From Sedimenticola sp. (GTDB taxonomy: Bacteria; Pseudomonadota; Gammaproteobacteria; Chromatiales; Chromatiaceae): a DNA stretch of 6,138 nt. Positions 1 through 6,018 of this stretch are shown piece after piece; the first letter of the stretch is position 1, and every line of letters starts with the position of its first letter. The notes beneath the pieces were generated by a model. The model had not been told where the DNA came from. It worked only from the letters and a program-made list of their open reading frames with translations, and made no database searches. Both the position numbers and the translations under genes were made by a program. The stretch lies in assembly GCA_026197195.1 (NCBI GenBank), contig JAPHUG010000117.1, positions 1 through 6,138 on the forward strand, in the 5' to 3' direction.

Positions 1-674
1 ACATCCGCCATCGACCACTTGCCCAGATGGCGACTGAGATGGAGGCCCTGTAGCGAGACAGGATGGGTACGGCTGAATAAGGTTAACCAGGCGACACCGG
101 TTTTCAACAACGGTAACAGTACGCTGAATAACAGCAACAGCAGGGCCAGCCACTGGTTACCATTCTCCCAAAGACCCGTGATGGTGGTCAGGATTCCCTT
201 GGATTGAAACTGCAAAACGGTCTCCCCCAGCACCGGCAGCTCCTTGCTGGCCTCGACCGAGAGGATGGGTGTGGTGAGTCCAACAGCCAGGGCGATGACC
301 GAAACAGTCAGCATGGCATAACCGAGATCCCCTGCCCGACGGTTAGACAGCCAACTGACCAAAAGGAAACTGCTGGCCAAGAGTAAAAACAGCCCGGTCA
401 ACTGATCAACCGATGTTCTATAGGCAGCCTGCAGAGACTTTTGTTGATTTAACTGCTCCAGTTGTTTGGAATGACCGTCGTAGAGACCGAAGCTGAGTGT
501 TTCCAGTAGCTCACGGCCGCTGTTCTCCAGTTGAGTGTGTGCCTGAAGTTGTTGAATGATCTGTAGGGTGATCTGCTCATAGGCGGTTGCCTGTTCCCAG
601 GTTTTCCAGGCGCAGCCGAGAATTGTCAGCAGAAGCATCCCCAAGAGTAACCATTTAACCGGCTGTTTGATCAA
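1..674 (-). CDS. PqiA-family (paraquat-inducible protein A-like) inner-membrane protein, N-terminal part; C-terminus beyond window
   Basis: This frame is open from a TTG at 674 down to the window edge and encodes 224 complete residues. A hydrophobic helix lies at about residues 8-23. A polar, Gln/Leu-rich helical stretch at about 24-91 is probably periplasmic. Membrane segments follow at about 92-109, 118-138 and 174-200. The part from about 118 onward looks like a PqiA domain: a helix ending in TTPILSV, a loop, a helix with SVLLPLLK (184-191), then LGKWSMADV at the cut end. PqiA proteins belong to envelope systems that pair with MCE-domain proteins (PqiB) and are linked to lipid transport and membrane stress. 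The Cys-X2-Cys zinc ribbons of canonical PqiA are absent from the visible part and are replaced by the extension. The TTG start is chosen because AGGA lies 9 nt upstream and a stop closes the frame shortly before it; the first ATG (638) would cut into the first helix. Assignment to the family is fairly secure; the function is inferred. Confidence 0.72.
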   Translation of the reverse strand, partial: MIKQPVKWLLLGMLLLTILGCAWKTWEQATAYEQITLQIIQQLQAHTQLENSGRELLETLSFGLYDGHSKQLEQLNQQKSLQAAYRTSVDQLTGLFLLLASSFLLVSWLSNRRAGDLGYAMLTVSVIALAVGLTTPILSVEASKELPVLGETVLQFQSKGILTTITGLWENGNQWLALLLLLFSVLLPLLKTGVAWLTLFSRTHPVSLQGLHLSRHLGKWSMAD

Positions 675-683
675 AATGTCTTT

Positions 684-687
684 TCCT
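684..687 (-). promoter_or_regulatory. Ribosome binding site supporting a TTG start
   Basis: On the minus strand AGGA (followed by AAAG) lies 9 nt before the TTG at 674-672. No ATG or GTG is available between the upstream in-frame stop and this point, so this site decides the start of the PqiA-like gene. The downstream ATG at 638 has only a GGGG run directly in front of it. Confidence 0.5.
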
Positions 688-749
688 GGTCGCTGTAAAA
701 GTGTTTGCTGTTTGACCCCTCACTCTATCGGTGATTCCCCTCCCATTGC

Positions 750-765
750 AAACCGGTTTAAAACC
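750..765. repeat. Overlapping palindromes AAACC-GGTTT-A-AAACC in the divergent intergenic region
   Basis: A perfect 10-bp palindrome (AAACCGGTTT, 750-759) is followed by one A and another AAACC, so the GGTTT arm also forms a second inverted repeat with the right-hand AAACC (755-765). It sits between the divergent PqiA-like and dehydrogenase genes, about 40 bp upstream of the dehydrogenase -10 element. It could be an operator for either gene. No known regulator is recognised, and ACCGGTT also occurs by chance in coding sequence elsewhere in the window. Confidence 0.3.
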
Positions 766-799
766 CAGCCAACTGTGTCGAATACCCAGGACAAAGTTC

Positions 800-808
800 T
801 GCTAAGAT
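800..808 (+). promoter_or_regulatory. Candidate extended -10 promoter for the dehydrogenase-transporter operon
   Basis: TGCTAAGAT at 800-808 fits an extended -10 element (TGn followed by a TATAAT-like hexamer, 4 of 6 matches). No convincing -35 hexamer is seen at the right spacing, which is common for extended -10 promoters. Transcription would start near 815, giving a leader of about 32 nt before the ATG at 847. This is pattern matching only. Confidence 0.35.
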
Positions 809-846
809 GCGATTTTCACAGACCCTTTAGTGATTAGGATAACGAC

Positions 847-1956
847 ATGTTAAAACTCGCATATGTAGGTGGACTGGGCATGATGGCGGGACCCGCTGCA
901 ACCCACCTGACAGAGGATGGGCCGGCCAGGGTATTGCGGGTGCAGGACAGAGGTACCCGAGGGGGCACTCGTGATCAGTATCGTACCGCCTGGCAAAATC
1001 ACGGGGCTGAATTGGTCGCCACGCTTGATGAGTTGGTAGGACAGGGTGATCTGGATGGGGTGGTGGTCTGTGCCGGAAAAAATGGGGACGATGTTCAGAT
1101 CATCAGTGAACTAACCCGGCGCTTGAAAAAAGTTTCAACCGAACGCCCCTTTATCCTGCACCTCTCAACGGTCAGTCCCGATTTTGCCGAAGTGGCGTTT
1201 CAGTATTGTGATGACCAGCAGGTGGACTATATAAATTATCCACTCACGGGTGGACCGCTTGGGGCGCAGTTGGGGGGTGCTGATCCCAAGGGGATGTTGA
1301 TCCTGGCCAGTGGGAACGAGACCATCTACCAACGCCTGTTACCGTTACTGAAACGGTTGGGCCATCCTAAATTTTTTGGTTCCTCCCCTTCAGCCGGCGC
1401 GGTCACCAAGCTGATTGGTCACCACATGGTGTTTAATGGTTTGAATGGTATCGCGACAGCCGCAGCCATTCATGCCGACTGTTTTAATGAAGGTCAGCTG
1501 GGTGGTGACGCCCAGACCGATTATCTCAGTTTCCTGAATGGCGGTGCCGGCGGCACCCGTCAGTGGGACATCGGTTTAAGCAAAGGGATTGTGCAGGATT
1601 GCTGGGATCAGGGTTTCAGTATTCACCACGCAGTGATCGATGCGGTCTATGCCGCCCGGTTGGCGGTGTCGGCGGGCCTGCCCAGAATGTCGATTCAGGG
1701 TATGACCAATATCGCCTTCGCCTTCGCCTACCTGTTGAAAAAGTTTCCCGGGGAGACGCTGGGTACCCACGCCATCGTCCGGGAGATGATCCGTCAACAG
1801 AGTGCTGCGCTTGATCGGTTCATGAGTGATCACGGTGCCTTTGGTGCGGATGCAGAACAGGTGATTGCGGATTGTGTGGCAACCCTTCCCGGCCAGATAC
1901 AGGCGTCGGCCTTGATCACGATCAGCCTGGCGGATTTTGAGCCAGACCCCAGTTGA
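847..1956 (+). CDS. NAD(P)-binding beta-hydroxyacid dehydrogenase-like protein (6-phosphogluconate / 3-hydroxyisobutyrate dehydrogenase superfamily)
   Basis: The protein has 369 residues; family members such as 3-hydroxyisobutyrate dehydrogenase are usually about 290-300. It should be a cytoplasmic oxidoreductase acting on a beta-hydroxy acid; the substrate is unknown. The N-terminus is a Rossmann fold: YVGGLGMMAG (6-15) is the dinucleotide loop, and Asp34 at the end of the second strand suggests NAD rather than NADP. HLSTVS (106-111) and YPLTGGPLGAQLG (131-143) match the family's cofactor/substrate loop and its SGG-type substrate motif. GAVTKLIGHHM (184-194) carries the expected catalytic Lys188, but the usual Asn four residues later is His192. 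An all-helical C-terminal domain follows from about 185. The third glycine of the GxGxxG loop is Ala14. The start is ATG with AGGA 7 nt upstream (836-839). The stop overlaps the start of the transporter gene. Family is secure; specific activity is not, and a non-dehydrogenase role is possible. Confidence 0.85.
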   Translation: MLKLAYVGGLGMMAGPAATHLTEDGPARVLRVQDRGTRGGTRDQYRTAWQNHGAELVATLDELVGQGDLDGVVVCAGKNGDDVQIISELTRRLKKVSTERPFILHLSTVSPDFAEVAFQYCDDQQVDYINYPLTGGPLGAQLGGADPKGMLILASGNETIYQRLLPLLKRLGHPKFFGSSPSAGAVTKLIGHHMVFNGLNGIATAAAIHADCFNEGQLGGDAQTDYLSFLNGGAGGTRQWDIGLSKGIVQDCWDQGFSIHHAVIDAVYAARLAVSAGLPRMSIQGMTNIAFAFAYLLKKFPGETLGTHAIVREMIRQQSAALDRFMSDHGAFGADAEQVIADCVATLPGQIQASALITISLADFEPDPS

Positions 1957-2867
1957 GTTTACTTAATCCGCTGGAACGGCCAGCGTTACTGCTGATCCTT
2001 ACCACACTGTTCTGGGGTGGTAATGCGGTGGTGGGTAAATATGCGCTCAATTTTATGTCCGGAATGGAGCTCTCGTTCTGGCGCTGGGTACTGGCCTTTG
2101 TCTGCCTGCTACCCTTTGCCTGGCGAGGCTGCCTAAAGGACTTTCCCTATTATCGAAAGCATATTGGGCTGCTCTGTCTGTTGGCTATTCTGAGTGTCTC
2201 GATCTACAACTCGTTTCAGTATCTTGCTCTGCAGTGGACCAGTGCCATTAATGTGGGGGTGGTGAGTGCGACCATGCCGCTGAATGTGTTTCTGCTCACC
2301 TGGCTGTTTGGGCAGGAGCGGGCTAATGGTTTACAGAAACTGGGTATGTTGCTGGCGTTGATGGGCGTGGCGGTGGTGATCTCAAAGGGTGATTGGAGCC
2401 TGTTACTGGGTCTGCAACTGAATCCCGGCGATCTGTTGATGCTCACCGCAGTGTTTGGTTTTGCGCTCTACTCGGTGCTGATGAAAAAGCTACCGTCAGA
2501 ATTGGATAAACTGGGCCTGCTTCTGTTGCTGATTTTCATGGGGACCCTTGGCATTCTTCCCTTCTACCTGTGGGATATCAGTGGGCGCGAAACGCTCAGT
2601 ATTAATCAGGATACGTTGTTGATACTTGGCTATGTGGCGATCTTCCCCTCTATCCTCTCCTACTACTTCTGGAACAAAGCGGTATTGATTGGCGGTGCCA
2701 ATCAGGCGGGCTTGTACTGCAATCTGATTTCAGTGTTTGCCAGCCTGCTGGCGGTCATCTTTCTGGGCGAATCCTTTCGGCCCTATCACGTCATCGGTAT
2801 GGTGACCATCTTCCTCGGCATTCTGCTGGCCACCTATCTTTCCAAGTGGTATTCACAAAGAGTTTAG
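1953..2867 (+). CDS. DMT-superfamily (EamA domain) transporter
   Basis: This is a 304-residue, very hydrophobic protein with about ten membrane helices (roughly 11-30, 38-56, 70-88, 99-119, 128-144, 159-177, 187-207, 221-240, 251-270, 278-296). They form two EamA repeats, each of five helices, which is the standard size and layout of the 10-TMS drug/metabolite transporter family. LFWGGNAVVGKYAL (19-32) at the first helix and LGESFRPYHVIGM (271-283) before the last helix are typical of EamA proteins. They export or import small metabolites such as amino acids; the substrate cannot be read from sequence. The start is TTG at 1953, whose TTGA overlaps the TGA of the dehydrogenase, implying translational coupling; the upstream Shine-Dalgarno is weak and no ATG exists before the second helix. 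It is very likely co-transcribed with the dehydrogenase and may move that enzyme's substrate or product (inference). Confidence 0.88.
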   Translation: MSLLNPLERPALLLILTTLFWGGNAVVGKYALNFMSGMELSFWRWVLAFVCLLPFAWRGCLKDFPYYRKHIGLLCLLAILSVSIYNSFQYLALQWTSAINVGVVSATMPLNVFLLTWLFGQERANGLQKLGMLLALMGVAVVISKGDWSLLLGLQLNPGDLLMLTAVFGFALYSVLMKKLPSELDKLGLLLLLIFMGTLGILPFYLWDISGRETLSINQDTLLILGYVAIFPSILSYYFWNKAVLIGGANQAGLYCNLISVFASLLAVIFLGESFRPYHVIGMVTIFLGILLATYLSKWYSQRV

Positions 2868-2879
2868 CGGTACTATAAA
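2852..2879 (+). promoter_or_regulatory. Sigma70-like promoter of the rubrerythrin gene
   Basis: TTCACA (2852-2857) and TATAAA (2874-2879) each match the sigma70 consensus at 5 of 6 positions and are separated by 16 bp. The -35 lies within the last codons of the transporter gene and the -10 just after its stop. Transcription would start near 2886, about 28 nt before the rubrerythrin ATG. This suggests rubrerythrin is expressed independently of the upstream operon, although read-through is also likely because no terminator separates them. Confidence 0.55.
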
Positions 2880-2900
2880 CCAGAAGCGTTATAAGGTTTA
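2876..2900. repeat. Inverted repeat TAAACC-N13-GGTTTA around the rubrerythrin transcription start
   Basis: TAAACC at 2876-2881 and GGTTTA at 2895-2900 are perfect inverted copies separated by 13 nt. The left arm overlaps the -10 element and the right arm lies in the short leader, a position suited to a repressor site. The regulator is unknown. It could equally be a chance six-base match. Confidence 0.25.
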
Positions 2901-2901
2901 C

Positions 2902-2906
2902 GGGAG
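2902..2906 (+). promoter_or_regulatory. Ribosome binding site of rubrerythrin
   Basis: GGGAG lies 7 nt before the ATG at 2914, a good Shine-Dalgarno at standard spacing, and confirms the chosen start. Confidence 0.6.
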
Positions 2907-2913
2907 TTGTATC

Positions 2914-3492
2914 ATGGAAAAAAGTATCAAGGGTTCACAAACCGAGAAGAATCTGCTGATCGCCTTTGCCGGGGAGTCCCAGGCAAGGAATCGCTACACC
3001 TACTTTGCGGGTGCGGCGCGTAAAGAGGGGCTGGTGCAGATTGCCACCATCTTTGAAGAGACCGCCAATCAGGAGAAAGAGCACGCTAAACGCTTTTTCA
3101 AGTTTCTCGAGGGGGGTGATGTTGAGATAACGGAGACCTTTCCGGCGGGCATGATAGGAACCACGCTGGAAAATCTGCGTGCGGCGGCGGCGGGTGAAGA
3201 GCACGAGTGGACCGAGATGTATCCCGCCTTTGCCAAGGTTGCCCGAGAAGAGGGTTTCAAACAGGTGGCCGCAGCCTTTGATGCCATCAGTATTGCCGAG
3301 AAACAGCACGGTAAACAGTACCAAACCCTGGCGGACAATCTGGAAGCGGGCAAGGTGTTCAAGCGTGATGGCAAGGTGGTGTGGCGTTGTCGCAACTGTG
3401 GTTATCTGCATGAAGCCGAGGCGGCCCCCAATGTCTGCCCGGCCTGTCTGCACCCACAGGCCCATTTCGAACTGCTGGCAGAGAACTGGTAG
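2914..3492 (+). CDS. Rubrerythrin (non-heme di-iron peroxidase with C-terminal rubredoxin domain)
   Basis: This is a 192-residue cytoplasmic protein, the usual length for a classical rubrerythrin. It reduces hydrogen peroxide to water using electrons passed from a rubredoxin-type centre to a di-iron site, and is typical of anaerobes and microaerophiles. Residues 1-148 form the four-helix ferritin-like domain. The expected ligands are visible: Glu21 (GESQAR), Glu54 and His57 (NQEKEH), Glu95 and Glu98 (GEEHEW), Glu129 and His132 (AEKQH). Residues about 155-192 form the rubredoxin-like domain with Cys159, Cys162, Cys175 and Cys178 (CRNC and CPAC). All metal ligands are intact, so the enzyme should be functional. 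It has its own promoter and Shine-Dalgarno, and its stop lies 16 bp from the convergent transglutaminase gene. The gene symbol rbr is used for this family in other organisms. Confidence is high. Confidence 0.96.
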   Translation: MEKSIKGSQTEKNLLIAFAGESQARNRYTYFAGAARKEGLVQIATIFEETANQEKEHAKRFFKFLEGGDVEITETFPAGMIGTTLENLRAAAAGEEHEWTEMYPAFAKVAREEGFKQVAAAFDAISIAEKQHGKQYQTLADNLEAGKVFKRDGKVVWRCRNCGYLHEAEAAPNVCPACLHPQAHFELLAENW

Positions 3493-3508
3493 TTTAAAGC
3501 GCTGTTTA

Positions 3509-5479
3509 TCAGGCTTTGAACTGCCGCACTAATTGATGAAACCGGCGGCGAAGCTGCGGGCTGTCTGATTGGCCATAACGCAGCTTGATATAGTGTTGGG
3601 TGATCCTCTCTACGGATTGCCTGAGATCCGGTCGCTTGCGTATAACCCTGCGGGCGAAGTCACTGGGTCCTTCATAGGGAAATCGTTGAATCCCTTTTCG
3701 CCCGAGCCGGTAACAGAAGGTCAGGTAGTCTTTCATTATCGGATCGGGTTTCACTTGATGGCGTCGTCGTAACAAGTAGAGCAAGACGGGGATGATGGCG
3801 GCGATGACCAGAATCATGGTGATGGCCAGTTTCATAGCGTCCAGCTGACCCAGTCCCAACAGCTGCATCAACTTCTGCTGCTGCTCTTTCGAGTAGCCCA
3901 GGATCCAGCGATGCCAGGAGGCGTTGGCTGCATCCACCCCAAGGCGGAACCGATGTGCCAGATCGTTTAGCAAGCCGTTATTAGCGGTAGAGAAGATGAC
4001 GGGTAAGCCCAGGATACTGTTCTCTTCCAGATCAAAATCAAAGGTCTGCTCAATCCTTTCCGGTGCCACGGCAGCCGTTGGATCTACGCGGGTCCAGCCG
4101 CTCTCCTCCAGCCACACCTCACTCCAGGCGTGGGCATCAGATTGTCTGACAATGAGATAGTTACCGAGCGGGTTGAGTTCTCCCCCCTGGTAACCGGTCA
4201 CCACCCGGGCCGGAATTCCCGCTATCCGCATCAGGGTGGTAAAACTGGTGGCATAGTGTTCGCAGAAGCCGCGACGGCTATCAAACAGAAACTGATCTAC
4301 AGGATTGCTACCCAGCGGGGGTGGGCTCAAGGTGTAATAAAAGGGCTCAGTTCTAAAGTAGTGTAGTGCCTGGTTAACCCACTCCTTTTTGGAGCGGGAC
4401 TGGGCCTGCCACTGTTTGACCAGTGACCGCATGCGGGGTGTGATGTTATCCGGTAATTGCAGGCCCAGTTGCTGTTCTACGCTATTGATCGGGCCCGTAT
4501 GGTATTCAAGGCGGGATGTCATCCCGTAGCGGTAACGTTGGTTTCGAATGTCCTCACCCTGAATTTGAAAGTCAGGTGAGAGCGACGCTTTGGGCGGGAT
4601 CTGGTCAGGGAGATCGAGGGCATAAAGCCACTCATTGGCCGACGGCTCCAGGGTTACCTGGTAGGATAACGGTGGCGAATCACTGCGATAGCTCACCTCT
4701 TTTGTGAGTAGATAACGGGTTCGGCTCCAACGGGTGCCATTCGTATGCCAGAGCACCGGACCACGCCAGTAACGCAGTCGGGATGGTGGGGCGGTTTGGT
4801 CAAAGTCGACCCGAAAAGCGACCGCCCGGGAGCGGATCAGCTTACTGATATCGCCAAGGGTGATGGTGTCGCTTAAACCGGTTCGGCCGGTGGAGTTATC
4901 CACGCCCAGGTTCCAGAGAGGTCCGCTGATACGGGGAAAGAGGAAAAACAGGGCCAGCATGATTGGCAGGGCCTGCACTAACAGGGCGCCGGAATAACGC
5001 AGTGACGAAAGGTGCCAGCCATGACTTGGGGTTGTTCGGCTGGCCTCTGCCAGTAGGCCGGTCAAGGCAACCACCATCAGTATGCTGTAGCCAACCAGCA
5101 GCATCTCCTGGTCAAACAGGAAATGGGTGATGAGCGTGAAGTAGCCCAGAAACACCACAACCATCAGATCCCGCCGGGTGCGACACTCCATCAGTTTCAG
5201 CCCGAGCATCAGTGACAGCAGTGCCACCTTGGCCTCCAGTCCCATCAGCAACGGATAGGTGGTGAAGATCAACGCCGCAGCCATTAAGGTAACGGTGAAT
5301 AACAGGCCTTTGCCAGGTCTCCAGCGGGAGAAGTAGAGGGTGGACCAGCGCAGTCCCAGTACCGCAATGAAGGCCAGTGTGATGGTCGGTTCAAAGCGTT
5401 GGAAATGGGGTGCAACCACCAGTGCGGTTATCAAGGTCAGGGCATAGAGTAGCGATTGACTCAGCGGTTGCGGTTTCAT
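3509..5479 (-). CDS. tgpA: TgpA-type transmembrane transglutaminase-like protein (DUF3488 / transglutaminase core / DUF4129)
   Basis: The 656-residue protein is full length for the TgpA family, which is essential in Pseudomonas aeruginosa; its true substrate is not well established. About six or seven membrane helices fill residues 10-182. The DUF3488 segment follows, with GLSDTITLGDISKLIRS at 201-217. A periplasmic transglutaminase core then carries a Cys-His-Asp triad: Cys406 in RRGFCEHYA, His450 in SDAHAWSEVW and Asp466 in TRVDPTAA. One more membrane helix lies at about 549-570, and a cytoplasmic DUF4129-like tail (about 580-656) ends the protein. The catalytic residues are all present, so activity is plausible. 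The ATG at 5479 overlaps the stop of the upstream DUF58 gene (ATGA), indicating translational coupling and a shared operon. In many bacteria the pair follows a MoxR AAA+ ATPase gene, which would lie beyond the right edge here. The gene ends 16 bp from the convergent rubrerythrin stop. Confidence 0.93.
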   Translation of the reverse strand: MKPQPLSQSLLYALTLITALVVAPHFQRFEPTITLAFIAVLGLRWSTLYFSRWRPGKGLLFTVTLMAAALIFTTYPLLMGLEAKVALLSLMLGLKLMECRTRRDLMVVVFLGYFTLITHFLFDQEMLLVGYSILMVVALTGLLAEASRTTPSHGWHLSSLRYSGALLVQALPIMLALFFLFPRISGPLWNLGVDNSTGRTGLSDTITLGDISKLIRSRAVAFRVDFDQTAPPSRLRYWRGPVLWHTNGTRWSRTRYLLTKEVSYRSDSPPLSYQVTLEPSANEWLYALDLPDQIPPKASLSPDFQIQGEDIRNQRYRYGMTSRLEYHTGPINSVEQQLGLQLPDNITPRMRSLVKQWQAQSRSKKEWVNQALHYFRTEPFYYTLSPPPLGSNPVDQFLFDSRRGFCEHYATSFTTLMRIAGIPARVVTGYQGGELNPLGNYLIVRQSDAHAWSEVWLEESGWTRVDPTAAVAPERIEQTFDFDLEENSILGLPVIFSTANNGLLNDLAHRFRLGVDAANASWHRWILGYSKEQQQKLMQLLGLGQLDAMKLAITMILVIAAIIPVLLYLLRRRHQVKPDPIMKDYLTFCYRLGRKGIQRFPYEGPSDFARRVIRKRPDLRQSVERITQHYIKLRYGQSDSPQLRRRFHQLVRQFKA

Positions 5480-6018
5480 GGTGCCGTCTCGCCGAAAAGC
5501 GCCAGGGCACGCAGGGCCTTCACCCGTTGTTGCTCGCCACGGGCAGGCTTCAGTGTTACATCGGGCAGACGCAAACCAAACGCCTGTTGCTGTTCCACGG
5601 CATCCAGTACGCCACGACAGAGGGCACTGAGTCGCCCCTCACTGTCCAGATGGGGATAGTGGTCCCACTCCAGCCAACAACTGTCAGCCCTATCACCGCC
5701 AAACTGTTTGGTGTGCAGACCTTGCTCTCTCGCATGGGCCTTCCAGTCGATCTGCTTGGGTGAATCGCCGTCCCGGTAACTGCGCAGGCCGACAAAGTCA
5801 TCAGCACCGACACCTTTGTCACCCTGCTGGCTGGGTTGGTAACTGGGAAGATCGGCGGTGGGTTGTTTTTCACCCGGAGCGGGATAGACCAGGGTTTCAC
5901 CTTGCAGTTCGATATAACTCCAGGCGTGGAAAAGACCTAGTGGGTAGGTGCTGGAGACCTCTATTCGGGGGATGGGCAGACGCCCTCTCCGCTCGCTGGT
6001 GATATACAGTTTTACCAT
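5476..6018 (-). CDS. DUF58 domain protein, C-terminal open part (partial or broken gene)
   Basis: From the ATG at 6018 this frame encodes 180 residues, but DUF58 proteins are usually about 300 and begin with a pair of membrane helices that are missing here. The ATG falls inside the domain, and similarity continues upstream of it, so it is probably not the native start; its Shine-Dalgarno is poor. Recognisable family features are RRGRLPIPRIEV followed by STYPLGLFHAW (10-33), LVYPAPGE (43-50), and the signature DDFVGLRSYRDGD (73-85) with IDWKAHAR (90-97). DUF58 proteins resemble von Willebrand A-like proteins and act with MoxR ATPases and TgpA transglutaminases at the envelope; their biochemical role is unsettled. 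The stop overlaps the tgpA start as ATGA. Whether the gene yields a full product depends on the in-frame amber codon at 6114-6112. The family call is firm; the gene model is not. Confidence 0.8.
   Translation of the reverse strand: MVKLYITSERRGRLPIPRIEVSSTYPLGLFHAWSYIELQGETLVYPAPGEKQPTADLPSYQPSQQGDKGVGADDFVGLRSYRDGDSPKQIDWKAHAREQGLHTKQFGGDRADSCWLEWDHYPHLDSEGRLSALCRGVLDAVEQQQAFGLRLPDVTLKPARGEQQRVKALRALALFGETAP

Noticed and set aside
18..23. Lipobox-like ILGC at residues 18-21 of the PqiA-like protein
   Set aside because: The first helix ends in ILGC, but the protein is a polytopic membrane protein and the lipobox match is loose, so it is better read as a signal-anchor helix than a lipoprotein signal. 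(Positions given here are residues.)
19..386. Two short plus-strand open frames (19-207 and 204-386)
   Set aside because: They lie opposite the PqiA-like coding sequence, have low-complexity translations and no family resemblance. The minus-strand reading gives clear membrane helices and PqiA motifs.
720..760. Minus-strand sigma70 promoter for the PqiA-like gene (TTGCAA, 17 bp, ATAGAG)
   Set aside because: The -35 matches 4 of 6 but the -10 matches too poorly to support a call; the true promoter could not be identified.
2935..3465. A 176-codon open frame on the minus strand across the rubrerythrin gene
   Set aside because: It is fully antisense to an unmistakable rubrerythrin with all metal ligands. 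Its translation has no recognisable domain and no good Shine-Dalgarno; it is a by-product of the codon bias of the real gene.
3493..3520. Possible intrinsic terminator between rubrerythrin and tgpA
   Set aside because: The stem TTTAAAGC/GCTTTGAA has a G-U pair, a 12-nt loop and no following T-run, and half of it lies in the tgpA coding end. It is too weak to call as a terminator.
5410..6002. Plus-strand open frames over the DUF58-tgpA junction (5410-5763, 5760-6002)
   Set aside because: They are antisense to well-supported DUF58 and TgpA sequence, with arginine-rich translations lacking any recognisable motif.
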